From Bernardetia sp. (GTDB taxonomy: Bacteria; Bacteroidota; Bacteroidia; Cytophagales; Bernardetiaceae): 64,000 nucleotides of DNA. The notes under the pieces are model-generated. The model saw only the letters and a list, made by a program, of their open reading frames with translations. It ran no database searches and was not told where the DNA came from. Positions 36,790 to 46,852 of the stretch are shown here, one piece after another. Position numbers and translations under genes: made by a program. Within the stretch, counting starts at the first letter, position 1, and the number at the start of each line of letters is the position of its first letter. The DNA lies in assembly GCF_020630935.1 (NCBI RefSeq), contig NZ_JAHDIG010000013.1, forward strand, positions 1-64,000, written 5' to 3'.

Positions 36790-37554
36790 TTGGAAAATAT
36801 AAAAGATACAGAACAAGGAGCTGAAAAACTCAAAGATTTAGATTACAATACCCAAAGAGATAAACTTCTTTTAAGAGAATACGGAAGAAATATACAAAAT
36901 ATGGTGCGCCATCTCAAAACAATAGAAGATGTAGAGGAACGCACTCGTGCAGCAGAAACGCTCATTAACCTTATGAAACAACTCAACCCAAGTGTGAGAG
37001 AAAATAGTGATAATGTTCATCGTATTTGGGATCATTTGTACATTATGGCAGATGGTGAAATAGAATTTAATAATGAGTTTGCTCCACAAACAGAAGAAGA
37101 GCGTACACGCAAACCCGAACATATTGGTTATTCTGAAACACCTGTAAAATATCGCCATTATGGACGACATGTAGAATTAGTTATTGCAAAAGCTGCCGAA
37201 ATAGAAGACGAACAAGAAATGATTGATGCTGTGGCAGATATTGGTAAGCTCATGAAGTCTTTTTACATTACTTGGAACAGAGACAATGTTGATGATGAAG
37301 TAATTTTAAAAGATATTAAGCGTCTTTCAGGAGGAAAAATAGACATTGATATAGAAACAATCAAAGAAGATGACCTCTTTGAGTTGGGAAGTAAGCCCAG
37401 ACAACGCCCTCAAAAACAAGGAAGTAAAACCAACAGTCGCAGTCGTTCTGGACGTTCGCCATCTTCACGCTCAACAAATTCAAATACTTCTAGTAATAGA
37501 AGAAGAACACAAGGAACAAAGAAAAATAGACGCAATAAAAAGAGAAGAAAATAA
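36790..37554 (+). CDS. DUF4290 protein with basic RS-rich tail
   Basis: 254 residues. The DUF4290 core (about 17-185) starts DYNTQRDKLLLREYGRNIQ. The start appears to be TTG at 36790: no ATG lies upstream before the in-frame TAA at 36757, and the next in-frame ATG would cut the conserved start of the domain. The last 55 residues are disordered and very basic, rich in Ser, Arg, Lys and Asn (SRSRSGRS, SNRRRTQ, KKNRRNKKRRK), suggesting RNA or nucleic-acid binding. In related genomes DUF4290 genes often precede murA, which is absent here. A terminator follows. Confidence 0.85.
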   Translation: MENIKDTEQGAEKLKDLDYNTQRDKLLLREYGRNIQNMVRHLKTIEDVEERTRAAETLINLMKQLNPSVRENSDNVHRIWDHLYIMADGEIEFNNEFAPQTEEERTRKPEHIGYSETPVKYRHYGRHVELVIAKAAEIEDEQEMIDAVADIGKLMKSFYITWNRDNVDDEVILKDIKRLSGGKIDIDIETIKEDDLFELGSKPRQRPQKQGSKTNSRSRSGRSPSSRSTNSNTSSNRRRTQGTKKNRRNKKRRK

Positions 37555-37578
37555 TTTTTTTCTACAACACTTGTTCAT

Positions 37579-37616
37579 AAAGTCATTACTCTGATTTAAA
37601 CTAGAGTAGTGATTTT
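37579..37616 (+). terminator. terminator after DUF4290 gene
   Basis: AAAGTCATTACTCT and AGAGTAGTGATTTT pair over 14 bp with two wobbles, followed by ATTTT. Confidence 0.75.
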
Positions 37617-37685
37617 ATTTTAACAAATTTTAAAAGTAAAGCTATTATTAAAGTTAGCAAACCTTTTTTGTTTTTTTGGGTTATG

Positions 37686-37693
37686 TAGTTTTG
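37686..37693 (+). promoter_or_regulatory. candidate -7 box (TAGTTTTG) of ABC exporter gene
   Basis: Exact TAnnTTTG match 58 bases before the ATG at 37751. A TTTG lies 15 bases upstream, closer than the usual 19-21. Confidence 0.35.
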
Positions 37694-37750
37694 TTAAAAT
37701 ACCGTATAAGCAGTATCTTGTTAAAGATTTAGAAAAAGAAACCATCACTT

Positions 37751-39967
37751 ATGCAATACGAACTTGCCCGAAACATAGTCTTTCAAATTATAAAACGTTG
37801 GAAACCCGATGAAGCTCACTACAAATTTTCTCCAGTAGCTACATCAGAAAGCATTTTTACACGTAGAGAAATGCGTCAATGGGTAGGACATCTGCAAGAT
37901 ATTGGGCGTGAGGCGCATCTGCATTTTATAGAAAAAGAAGTATCGAAAAAAGAGTTAGATGAAGTTCTTTCCATTACAACACTTCCCTTAGTACTTTTTG
38001 AATCTGTTGATGGAAATGCAAATCCAATATTGGCATGGCACGGCAAAAGAGATGCTATCCATACCATGAGAGAAGACGGAGAGAATTGGAAAGAAAACGA
38101 TATTGAAAACCACGATGATTTTATCAATTCTCTTGCTTGTAAGGCAGATTTATATGGTGATAGTGAGCTTTGCCAACCCAATACAATTTATTGTCTTGTT
38201 CCAATGCTCATAGACCCAATAGCTACTCCAGAAGAAATAAGTGGAGATAATCGTACACCTGCACAGCGTTTGTGGCATCTGCTTCTTACAGAAAAAAGAG
38301 ATATTTCTTATACCTATATCTATGCCATGATTGTTGGTTTGCTTAGTCTTACTTTACCTTTGGGTGTACAGGCAATTATTGGTCTGATTTCAGGTGGACT
38401 TATAATAAATTCTGTGGTGGTTCTGATTGCCTTCGTTGTGGCAGGAACACTAATTAGTGGTGTGATGCAGATTATGCAGATGAGTATTGTAGAAACTCTA
38501 CAACAACGCCTCTTTACTCGTGCTGCTTTTGAGTTTGCTTACAGGATTCCACGTATTCGTTTGGAGTCTATATTACAACAATATGCCCCAGAACTTGCCA
38601 ATCGTTTTTTTGATATTCTAACTCTCCAAAAAGGACTAGCCAAACTCCTTACAAGCGTCATTACAGCACTTTTACAAGTTTTATTTGGGCTGGCATTGCT
38701 TGCATTTTACCACGAGTTTTTTGTGTTCTTTGGCTTATTTTTAGTAGCTGTTTTAGGTCTAATGTTTTACTTTACAGGAAAAACAGGATTAGACACAAGT
38801 CTTTACGAATCGAAATACAAATATAAAGTTGCCTATTGGTTGGAAGAACTAGGACGTAATCAGAGTGTCTTTAAAATTGCAGGAAATACGCTCCTTCCAC
38901 TAAATAAAATGCAAAAACTACTGACAGGGTATTTATATAAAAGAAAATCTCATTTCCGTATCTTGATTATTCAATATTCTGCCTTTGTAGCTTTTAAAAC
39001 TATCATTACTGGTGGTGTTCTGATTATAGGAAGTCTTTTGGTTATAGAAAGGGACATTACACTAGGACAGTTTGTCGCTTCTGAAATCGTAATTATTTCA
39101 GTCATTACAGCAGTAGAGAAAATGATTCTAAATTTAGACACTATTTATGATACGCTCACAGCAGTTGAGAAAATAGGTAATGTAACTGATTTAAAACTAG
39201 AAAAAACAAATACATTTGACCAATTTAATAGACAAGGCTTCCATATTAAGGCACACGGCGTTTCTTATACCTATCAAGGAAATGAAAATCCTACACTAAA
39301 GAACATAGATTTAGAGATAAAACCTCAAGAATATGTGGGTATAATTGGAAATGAAGGAGCAGGAAAGTCCACACTTATGAAAATTGTAACAGGTCTGTAT
39401 GATGAATATAAAGGGCATATTACTTTTAATGGATTTACACTTCGTGATTTGAATATCAAGAACTTACAAGACTACATTGGAGACAACCTCTCTCATGAGG
39501 ATGTCTTTGAAGGAACACTCTTAGAAAATATCACAGTAGGTAGAGAAGGTTTTAATATGGAATATCTCAACCATATTTTGGACATTGTAGAACTTATAGA
39601 TGATATTCAATCTCTTAAAGATGGTCTTCAAACACAAATGTTACCTTCAGGACAAGGATTTTCTTCTACTTTTCAGAAAAAAGTAATTTTTGCTAGAAGT
39701 ATGCTCACACATCCAAACTTAATCGTCTTTGATGACTTTTTCTACAACTTAGAAGGTAATTATAAGAGAAGAGTATTAGATAAAATACTGAAAAAAGACA
39801 AGTATCCTTGGTCTATCTTTGCTGCCAGTCATGACCCCATTTTATTAGAAAAAATGGATAAAATTTATCTTATGAAAAACGGTACGATTGTTAAAGAGGG
39901 TACTTTCAAAGAGCTTTTGAAAGATGAATACTTTGATGAATTGATAGCAGGAGTATTTGAAAATTAG
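37751..39967 (+). CDS. ABC exporter with degenerate nucleotide-binding domain
   Basis: 738 residues. An N-terminal soluble domain (about 1-175), which could be a degenerate C39-like domain, precedes six membrane helices (about 190-475) and an NBD (about 500-738). Walker A is intact (GNEGAGKST, about 533-541) and the switch His is present (ASHDP). But the signature LSGGQ is replaced by FSSTF (GFSSTFQKKVIFAR), Walker B ends in FDDFF with Asp for the catalytic Glu, and the D-loop SALD reads YNLE. The layout matches type I secretion-type exporters. I infer slow or impaired ATPase activity. No HlyD partner is adjacent. Confidence 0.85.
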   Translation: MQYELARNIVFQIIKRWKPDEAHYKFSPVATSESIFTRREMRQWVGHLQDIGREAHLHFIEKEVSKKELDEVLSITTLPLVLFESVDGNANPILAWHGKRDAIHTMREDGENWKENDIENHDDFINSLACKADLYGDSELCQPNTIYCLVPMLIDPIATPEEISGDNRTPAQRLWHLLLTEKRDISYTYIYAMIVGLLSLTLPLGVQAIIGLISGGLIINSVVVLIAFVVAGTLISGVMQIMQMSIVETLQQRLFTRAAFEFAYRIPRIRLESILQQYAPELANRFFDILTLQKGLAKLLTSVITALLQVLFGLALLAFYHEFFVFFGLFLVAVLGLMFYFTGKTGLDTSLYESKYKYKVAYWLEELGRNQSVFKIAGNTLLPLNKMQKLLTGYLYKRKSHFRILIIQYSAFVAFKTIITGGVLIIGSLLVIERDITLGQFVASEIVIISVITAVEKMILNLDTIYDTLTAVEKIGNVTDLKLEKTNTFDQFNRQGFHIKAHGVSYTYQGNENPTLKNIDLEIKPQEYVGIIGNEGAGKSTLMKIVTGLYDEYKGHITFNGFTLRDLNIKNLQDYIGDNLSHEDVFEGTLLENITVGREGFNMEYLNHILDIVELIDDIQSLKDGLQTQMLPSGQGFSSTFQKKVIFARSMLTHPNLIVFDDFFYNLEGNYKRRVLDKILKKDKYPWSIFAASHDPILLEKMDKIYLMKNGTIVKEGTFKELLKDEYFDELIAGVFEN

Positions 39968-40076
39968 ATAATGAACAGAAGTTATATACTACACTCTTAG
40001 TCAGTTACGTTTTTCTTTGAAAGTGTTAATTTTTAAATTAATGTATTTGGGAGTAGAATAATTTGGTTTTTTATTG

Positions 40077-40084
40077 TATTTTTG
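40077..40084 (+). promoter_or_regulatory. candidate -7 box (TATTTTTG) of propeller-SpoIIE gene
   Basis: Exact TAnnTTTG match 96 bases before the ATG at 40180; no TTTG at the usual -33 spacing. Confidence 0.3.
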
Positions 40085-40179
40085 AAGTTGTCAGTAATAA
40101 AAAGTTTAGTTAAGCAAAATAATCTTATCAAACACAAACACCCAAGAAACAATACTTTCATTATAATAAAGTAATCTTA

Positions 40180-43100
40180 ATGCAATATAGATTCCATCAT
40201 ATTTTTTCAAGACCTTTATTTGCATTTGTGATGCTCTTGTTATTTATCCTAACAAGCAGCAATGCTTTTGTAGTAGCTCAAAATAATGGAACACAAGACT
40301 TGCCAAAACTAAGAGTAGAACAACTTTCTATTGACCAAGGCTTATCCCAAAATACGGTCAATGCAATGATACAAGACAGTGAGGGATACTTATGGATAGG
40401 CACAGATGATGGATTGAATCGCTATAATGCTTATGATGTTACTATTTTTCGCCACAAAAGAGAGGATTCATTATCTATTATAGATAATCAGATAATGTCT
40501 ATCTATGAAGATACTAACCATAATATCTGGATAGGTACGATAGCAGGAGTATCTATTTTTGATCGTAAAACACAATCTTTTAAATCCTTTTACAAAAAAG
40601 AAGGAGACCCAAACACGTTAGTAGATAATGAGGTAAAGGCTATAACAGAAGATAAAGAAGGTTTTATATGGCTCGGTACAGCAAATGGTCTTAGCAAATA
40701 CGACTATAACAATAACTCTTTTACCAACTTTGTAGCTTCAGAAGAGGACTCTACTATGCTTGGAAGTAATGATATTGCCAAATTGTATGTAGATAAAGCA
40801 AATAACCTATGGATAGGAACAAATAGTTTCGGTGTAAATAGATGGTCTAGTGATCGTTCAGAAAAGAAATTATACCGATATAACCGTTCAGATACAACTT
40901 CTCTTTGGGGGTTTGGCGGCTATGATATAAAGGAAGATGCAGACGGGAACATTTGGATTGCATCAGAAGGAGGATTCAATCAATATAATCCAAACATTGA
41001 TGGATTTGATCGCTACCGTTATCAAGGTAAATCATATAGTCTTCAATCATTTACTTTAGGAAGCAATAATACTTTTTGGGGAGCTGGGCATGATTATATT
41101 TACAAATTGGACTTAAAAACCAAAGAGGTTATTAGATATAGAACTTCATTTGATGCTTTAGGACAAATGCCAGCAATAGTCAGAACAAAGGAAAATGTCA
41201 TTTGGGTAGCCTCTAGAAATCTAGGAGCTATTAAGTATGACCCTCTAACAAATCAGTTTGACTACTACTACTATGAAATAGGAAACAAAAACTCTCTACC
41301 TCAGAGAAATGTGTGGGCAATGTTGAAAGATTCAGAAGGAATTGTTTGGGTAAGTACTAATAATGGATTTGCTCGCATAGATAGAAGTGGTGTAATTCCT
41401 AAGTATTACAATATTTATGGAGGAGAAGGAAAAAATGACTTGAAAGATTCTAAGACAGGAGCTTTACTTGAAACTAATGAAGGACAATTATGGGTAGCTA
41501 CAGGAGCTGACATTTCTCGTTTGGTTAGTTTTTCTGAAAAAGGAGGAGCTAAATTTGTTACTTTAGAGGCTGACCTTAAAGATTCTACTACTGTTCAAAG
41601 ACAAATATTGAACCTTCTACAAGACAAGCAAGGGACAGTTTGGGTAGGAACTTTTGATGGCTTCTACAAAATGACCCCATCTCAAAGAAATGAATTTGGA
41701 TATGAAGCCCAACATTTTCTAGATGATGAAGATATTTGGACAACTTATGAAGATAGAAGTGGCATTTTATGGCTTGGTACTGCACAAGGATTAATAAAGG
41801 TAATTAGAGATGAAAATAATACACCTATTGATTATAAATACTATAAACACGACCCAGAAAATTTAAAATCTGTTAGTCATAATACTGTTAGAGCTATTGC
41901 AGAAGATTCTAAAGGCAACTTTTGGGTAGGAACTACCAATGGATTAAATATAATGAACCGTGAGACTGGAGAGTTTGAACACTGGGGACAGAGGAACGAC
42001 CTTGCTAACTATGCTATTTATGGTATTTTGGTAGATGAAAAAGATAATCTTTGGATAAGTACCAACTTTGGCTTAATGCGTCTTTTGGGAGATGATAGTA
42101 TAGATGATGCAAAACGCATGACCAATTATAATCCAAAAGATGGTTTGCAAAGTAGTGAATTTAACTCAGGAGCATTTTTTAAAGCTGAAGATGGAGAGAT
42201 GTTTTTTGGGGGCATACAAGGATTAAATGCCTTTTATCCACAAAATATAAAAGCAAGCATGTATGTTCCTCCAGTAGTGATGACTGACTTTAAGGTACTC
42301 AACCGTTCAGTAGGCATTCAGAGTTTGGGAAATCCTGACTCGCCTCTAAAAGTAGATATTTCACAAACAGAAGAAATGACCCTCACTTATGAGGACAGAG
42401 TAGTTACCTTTGAATTTGCAGCTATTAATTTTAGAAGACCTGAAAAAACAAACTATTCCTATATTTTAGAAGGCTTTGATAAGGATTGGAATGAAGTAGG
42501 TAGCCGTCGTTTTGCAACATATAGTAACCTTCCTGCAGGAAATTATACATTTAGAGTAAAAGCATCAAATAGTGACGGGATAGAAAATAAAGAAGAAATC
42601 GCAATAAAAATAAAGGTTCTTCCTCCTTGGTGGAAGTCGTGGTGGTTCTTAACTATTGCAACCCTTTCTGTGCTTGGTATTTCATTTGGCTTCTACAAAA
42701 GTAGAATGAATGCTGTCAAACGTCAGAATGATACTTTGGAAAGACTTGTTGGAGAACGAACAGCAGAAATAGGGCAACAAAATCTTAAATTAGAAAGTCA
42801 AAAGACTGAAATTGAACGCTCATATAGCAATATTCGTGTACTTAGCGAAATAGGTCAGAAAATTACTTCTATCCTTGACCTTGACACAGTAATTAGCTCT
42901 GTTTATGAATATGTAAATGAGCTTACAGATGCTACTGCATTTGGTATTGGAATTTATAATCCAAATAAGGAGCGTATAGATTTTAGAGGTTTTATAGAAA
43001 ATGGAGAACGCATTCCTGATAGCTATGATAATATTACAGATGAAAACAAACTTTCTGTGGTTTGTCTCACTCGGAATGAAGATATTATTATCAACAATTT

Positions 43101-44121
43101 TGCAAAAGAACATACGAAGTATATTAGTGAGGTTTCTTTAGATAGAGTGGGAGATATGTATCAGTCTATTATTTATCTACCTCTTCTTTTAGAGGGAAAA
43201 ATTGTTGGGGTTTTGACAGTTCAAAGCCATAAAACAAATGCCTATTCTAAAAATGATTTGACTATTCTGCGTACGTTAGCCTCTTATATTTCTATTGCAT
43301 TAGATAATGCTCGTACTTATACGCAATTAGAAGGAGCAAATGAGCTTATCAGAACAAAAAATCAAGCTATAATGGATAGTATTCGCTATGGAGAGACTAT
43401 TCAGCATGCTATTCTTCCCGACCCTCAAGATTTTATCAGAAATTTTGATGACCATTTCATTATCTTCAAGCCACAAGCAGTCGTTTCAGGAGATTTTTAT
43501 TGGTCTATACGTACAGGAAATAAAACCTTTGTTGCTGTTGTAGATTGTACAGGTCACGGAGTTCCAGGAGCGTTTATGTCTATGATTGGAAATACTATCT
43601 TAAATGAGATTGTAACTCTTCAAGATGTAACAGAGCCTGCTCAGATATTAGAAAACTTAAATCAAGGAATCTTTGAAGCTCTTCACCAAGAAGATTATCA
43701 AAATTTAGATGGAATGGATGTTTGCTTGTGCGTCATAGATGATGCAGATGAACTAAACATGCGAGTTGTGAATTTTGCTGGAGCAAAAAGACCTTTATTT
43801 ATACTAAAAAATGACAAACTTATAGAGGTAAAAGGAAGCCGTAAATCTATTGGAGGAAGACAAAAGTCTGATTCAGATTATGAACAACGTCAGCTTTTAC
43901 TACACCCTGGTGATATTCTGTATTTAACCACTGATGGATATGTAGATCAAAACAATTCTGAACGTATCAAATATGGTACACTTCACTTCAAAAAGATATT
44001 GGCTTCATTTACAGGAATGTCTTTACATGAACAAAAAGAAGTTCTTTTAGAAGAGATGAGAAATCACATGGGCGAAGAAGAACAACGTGATGATATAACA
44101 CTTATAGGACTAAAAATATAA
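40180..44121 (+). CDS. two-component-propeller sensor with GAF and SpoIIE phosphatase
   Basis: 1313 residues. A signal peptide (1-34, ending VVAQ) is followed by about a dozen two-component-propeller (Reg_prop) repeats (about 45-690) of the type GYLWIGTDDGLNRYN, then a Y_Y_Y Ig-like domain (about 725-805), a membrane helix (about 818-838), a GAF domain (about 877-1047) and a SpoIIE phosphatase (about 1075-1313; SGDFYW, DCTGHGVPGAFMS, DGMD, TTDGYVDQ, RDDITLIG). Bacteroidota hybrid two-component sensors share this propeller/Y_Y_Y head; here a PP2C output replaces the kinase. It likely senses an extracellular ligand and dephosphorylates a STAS protein, a candidate being the product of 44354. Confidence 0.9.
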   Translation: MQYRFHHIFSRPLFAFVMLLLFILTSSNAFVVAQNNGTQDLPKLRVEQLSIDQGLSQNTVNAMIQDSEGYLWIGTDDGLNRYNAYDVTIFRHKREDSLSIIDNQIMSIYEDTNHNIWIGTIAGVSIFDRKTQSFKSFYKKEGDPNTLVDNEVKAITEDKEGFIWLGTANGLSKYDYNNNSFTNFVASEEDSTMLGSNDIAKLYVDKANNLWIGTNSFGVNRWSSDRSEKKLYRYNRSDTTSLWGFGGYDIKEDADGNIWIASEGGFNQYNPNIDGFDRYRYQGKSYSLQSFTLGSNNTFWGAGHDYIYKLDLKTKEVIRYRTSFDALGQMPAIVRTKENVIWVASRNLGAIKYDPLTNQFDYYYYEIGNKNSLPQRNVWAMLKDSEGIVWVSTNNGFARIDRSGVIPKYYNIYGGEGKNDLKDSKTGALLETNEGQLWVATGADISRLVSFSEKGGAKFVTLEADLKDSTTVQRQILNLLQDKQGTVWVGTFDGFYKMTPSQRNEFGYEAQHFLDDEDIWTTYEDRSGILWLGTAQGLIKVIRDENNTPIDYKYYKHDPENLKSVSHNTVRAIAEDSKGNFWVGTTNGLNIMNRETGEFEHWGQRNDLANYAIYGILVDEKDNLWISTNFGLMRLLGDDSIDDAKRMTNYNPKDGLQSSEFNSGAFFKAEDGEMFFGGIQGLNAFYPQNIKASMYVPPVVMTDFKVLNRSVGIQSLGNPDSPLKVDISQTEEMTLTYEDRVVTFEFAAINFRRPEKTNYSYILEGFDKDWNEVGSRRFATYSNLPAGNYTFRVKASNSDGIENKEEIAIKIKVLPPWWKSWWFLTIATLSVLGISFGFYKSRMNAVKRQNDTLERLVGERTAEIGQQNLKLESQKTEIERSYSNIRVLSEIGQKITSILDLDTVISSVYEYVNELTDATAFGIGIYNPNKERIDFRGFIENGERIPDSYDNITDENKLSVVCLTRNEDIIINNFAKEHTKYISEVSLDRVGDMYQSIIYLPLLLEGKIVGVLTVQSHKTNAYSKNDLTILRTLASYISIALDNARTYTQLEGANELIRTKNQAIMDSIRYGETIQHAILPDPQDFIRNFDDHFIIFKPQAVVSGDFYWSIRTGNKTFVAVVDCTGHGVPGAFMSMIGNTILNEIVTLQDVTEPAQILENLNQGIFEALHQEDYQNLDGMDVCLCVIDDADELNMRVVNFAGAKRPLFILKNDKLIEVKGSRKSIGGRQKSDSDYEQRQLLLHPGDILYLTTDGYVDQNNSERIKYGTLHFKKILASFTGMSLHEQKEVLLEEMRNHMGEEEQRDDITLIGLKI

Positions 44122-44151
44122 CTCTTACTTCATATAGAAAAATACCTATTT

Positions 44152-44179
44152 TAGCACTTTATTCTTAGATAAAGTGCTA
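44152..44179 (+). terminator. terminator after propeller-SpoIIE gene
   Basis: TAGCACTTTA and TAAAGTGCTA form a perfect 10-bp stem around TTCTTAGA, followed by TTTTTTG. Confidence 0.85.
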
Positions 44180-44353
44180 TTTTTTGTTTCAAACACTTTC
44201 TTTCACTATCAAACAATACAGGTTACTTTGATGTTTTTTTGTAACTTGCTATACAAACAAATTAGCAATTCAAATTTTCAAAAATTATTTCGTATATTTT
44301 ACCTAATAACAGTTTTTGATTCCTACTCCACATTCATTTTTTAAAAAAATAGT

Positions 44354-44740
44354 ATGCAATTTACACTCAACAAACAAGAAAAATATACTGTATTTAAGCT
44401 ACAAGAAGAAAAACTAGATTCTTCTGTTGCTCCAAAGTTAAAGACAGAGTTTTTTACACTTTATCAATCAGGAATGGTCAATCTTATTTTTGATATGAGC
44501 GATATCAAATATGTAGATTCGTCTGGACTTAGTTCTATCTTGGTTGCCAAACGTCTTTCAGAGCAAATCAATGGATTCTTGGCTTTAGCTGCTGTAAGTG
44601 AGCATGTAATGAAGCTCATGACAATTTCAAAATTAGACAGTGTTTTAAATATTATTCCAACGGTAGAAGAATCAGTAGATGCTGTTTTTATGGCAGAATT
44701 AGAACGTGATATCAAAGAAAATGAAAAGAATAGCAACTAA
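44354..44740 (+). CDS. STAS-domain anti-sigma-factor antagonist-like protein
   Basis: 128 residues. STAS fold with FDMSDIKYVDSSGLSSIL (about 46-63); the DSSGL motif at 55-59 keeps the phosphorylatable Ser (Ser57, matching Ser58 of SpoIIAA). Such proteins bind a HPK-type anti-sigma kinase and are reset by SpoIIE phosphatases. Two SpoIIE genes flank it (40180 and 44955), but no anti-sigma kinase or sigma factor lies in the window. Terminators on both sides make it an independent transcript. Confidence 0.88.
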   Translation: MQFTLNKQEKYTVFKLQEEKLDSSVAPKLKTEFFTLYQSGMVNLIFDMSDIKYVDSSGLSSILVAKRLSEQINGFLALAAVSEHVMKLMTISKLDSVLNIIPTVEESVDAVFMAELERDIKENEKNSN

Positions 44741-44773
44741 CTAACTTCTCAATAGAATAATGATTACCCACAC

Positions 44774-44810
44774 AACCTAATATTAATCTACATTAGATTA
44801 ATATTAGGTT
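44774..44810 (+). terminator. terminator after STAS gene
   Basis: A perfect 17-bp stem (arms 44774-44790 and 44794-44810, core CCTAATATTAATCTA) with loop CAT, ending in TTTTTATTTT. Confidence 0.85.
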
Positions 44811-44954
44811 TTTATTTTAATAAATTTATAAAATTTGCTTTACTAAAGCGTAATTATTTTGTAATCTGTTAGGTGAGCTTTTAAACCTTCTTCCTCGTAA
44901 TTTTGCAGTCAAGAAATGACGACCAGCTATTTTAAGATTATAATTTTAGTAGGA

Positions 44955-46847
44955 ATGAATCAAAGTTATACAACTTACAACCAGCCAAATCAAAAATTTA
45001 GAGGAATAAAGAATAAACTCCAACTTTATTTTAGCATCTATTTGTTATTGACAGCACTAATTATTGGAGCTATTTTTATGTTTTATGAGAAACAAAAAAA
45101 CATAGAAGAAATTACTGATTTACTTACCACACTTCATATTGATATTCAAATGCTTAGTGGAATAGAAAATGATTTCTTTACTTATGAGACTATAAATAAT
45201 AACTTCTACAAAACAGGGGAAAGCGAATATTTAAACCATCGTAAACAAAAACTATATGATGTTCAGCGCAATTTAATAGCATTAAAAAACAGAAAGGAGT
45301 TACGCAATAAAAATATTGATAAAAAGCTATTCCAATTAAAACAAGCTGTTGGAGAATATGAAGTCCTCTTCGAACGCCTAGTACAAATTATACAACGTAA
45401 AGGACATAAAGATTATGGTAAAGTAGGACAGATGCGTAAGTTCATTCATCAAATCGAAAACTCAGATTTGCCTTTTAATAAAGAAACACTGTTAATGATT
45501 AGAAGACATGAAAAAGATTTCATTATTCGAAAAGAAGAAGAGTATATCAAAAAATTATCACTCGCTGTACAAAGACTTCGTTCAGAGATTCGTTCAACTA
45601 TAAAAAATGAAAAACTCCAAAAAGAAATGGTAACGCTATTACGAAATTACCAATATGCTTTTTTGGATATGGTAGATTATGAAAAACAAATTGGACTAAG
45701 CATCCATGAGGGAATGCACTACCAAACTAGGCAAAAAGCCTACAAAATTGCTGATATTATAGCAGAAATAAATAAAGAAGGACATTTACAAGCAGAGCAG
45801 ATTACACAACAAATAAAATATACATTGGGAGCTGCTATCATACTATGTTTTATTTTGGGTATGGTTGTCAGTTATTTGATTAGTAAAAAACTCAGCTTAC
45901 CAGTTCGTCAACTTTCCAACTCTATTCATAAAGTCATAAAAAATGATTTTTCAGAAGATTATAAAATAAATCCTGTTATTACAAATGATGAAATAGGTTG
46001 GCTTTCTAAAGACTTTGGTCTAATGCTTAATAAAGTTCAGAATAGTTTAAGCGAAACACAAGAAAAAACTTGGGAAATTGAACGTTCACAAGCTCAAATA
46101 ATGGATTCAATTAGATATGCTAGTCAGATTCAGAATGCTATTTTACCTACTGAAGCTGAACTAAGAGAGCTTTTTACAGAAAGCTTTGTTATTTATAAGC
46201 CTCAAAAAGTAGTTTCAGGAGATTTTTACTGGGTCTATCGTAAGAGACATAAGACTTTCATTGCAGCAGTAGATTGTACAGGACATGGCGTTCCAGGAGC
46301 TTTTATGTCTATGATTGGACAGACTCTTTTAAATAAAATTGTAGGACAAAGTAAGATATATGACCCTGCTATGATTTTAGAAGTCTTACACTTAGAAATT
46401 CAACATGCATTAAAGCAAAATGAAGGAAAAAATGATGATGGAATGGAAGTCGCTATTTGTGTTATAGAAAATACAGATTTAGGTAAAGAGGTAACTTTTG
46501 CAGGAGCACATCGTCCTTTATACTATGTGCAAGATGGGCAATTTTTAAAAGCAAAAGGTAACCGACGTAGTATAGGAGGAAAGCAAAAACAGGAACACCA
46601 GCAGTTCATAACACATCTTATCCATCTACAAACAGGAGATACTATCTACCTTACAACAGACGGATTTGCAGACCAAAACAATGATAGAAGAGAAAAATAC
46701 GGCACACAAAGATTCATACAATTCCTAGATACTATTAAAGAATATCCTCTTACTACACAAAAATTAGAGCTGATAGAGGAGTTTGACAGTTTTAGGAATA
46801 ATGAGCCTCAACGAGACGACCTCACCATTTTGGGAATAAGAGTATAA
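44955..46847 (+). CDS. HAMP-domain SpoIIE phosphatase
   Basis: 630 residues from ATG 44955; an in-frame ATG at 44916 would add 13 mostly hydrophobic residues. A first helix (about 25-45), an extracytoplasmic helical sensor (about 46-290), a second helix (about 293-315), HAMP (about 316-370) and a SpoIIE domain (about 415-630) with SGDFYW, DCTGHGVPGAFMS, DGMEVAI, TTDGFADQ and RDDLTILG. Domain order suggests a transmembrane receptor whose output is dephosphorylation. It is the third SpoIIE phosphatase in the window and lies just after the STAS gene. Its stop is 5 bases from the stop of the convergent histidine kinase gene. Confidence 0.9.
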   Translation: MNQSYTTYNQPNQKFRGIKNKLQLYFSIYLLLTALIIGAIFMFYEKQKNIEEITDLLTTLHIDIQMLSGIENDFFTYETINNNFYKTGESEYLNHRKQKLYDVQRNLIALKNRKELRNKNIDKKLFQLKQAVGEYEVLFERLVQIIQRKGHKDYGKVGQMRKFIHQIENSDLPFNKETLLMIRRHEKDFIIRKEEEYIKKLSLAVQRLRSEIRSTIKNEKLQKEMVTLLRNYQYAFLDMVDYEKQIGLSIHEGMHYQTRQKAYKIADIIAEINKEGHLQAEQITQQIKYTLGAAIILCFILGMVVSYLISKKLSLPVRQLSNSIHKVIKNDFSEDYKINPVITNDEIGWLSKDFGLMLNKVQNSLSETQEKTWEIERSQAQIMDSIRYASQIQNAILPTEAELRELFTESFVIYKPQKVVSGDFYWVYRKRHKTFIAAVDCTGHGVPGAFMSMIGQTLLNKIVGQSKIYDPAMILEVLHLEIQHALKQNEGKNDDGMEVAICVIENTDLGKEVTFAGAHRPLYYVQDGQFLKAKGNRRSIGGKQKQEHQQFITHLIHLQTGDTIYLTTDGFADQNNDRREKYGTQRFIQFLDTIKEYPLTTQKLELIEEFDSFRNNEPQRDDLTILGIRV

Positions 46848-46852
46848 AAAAC

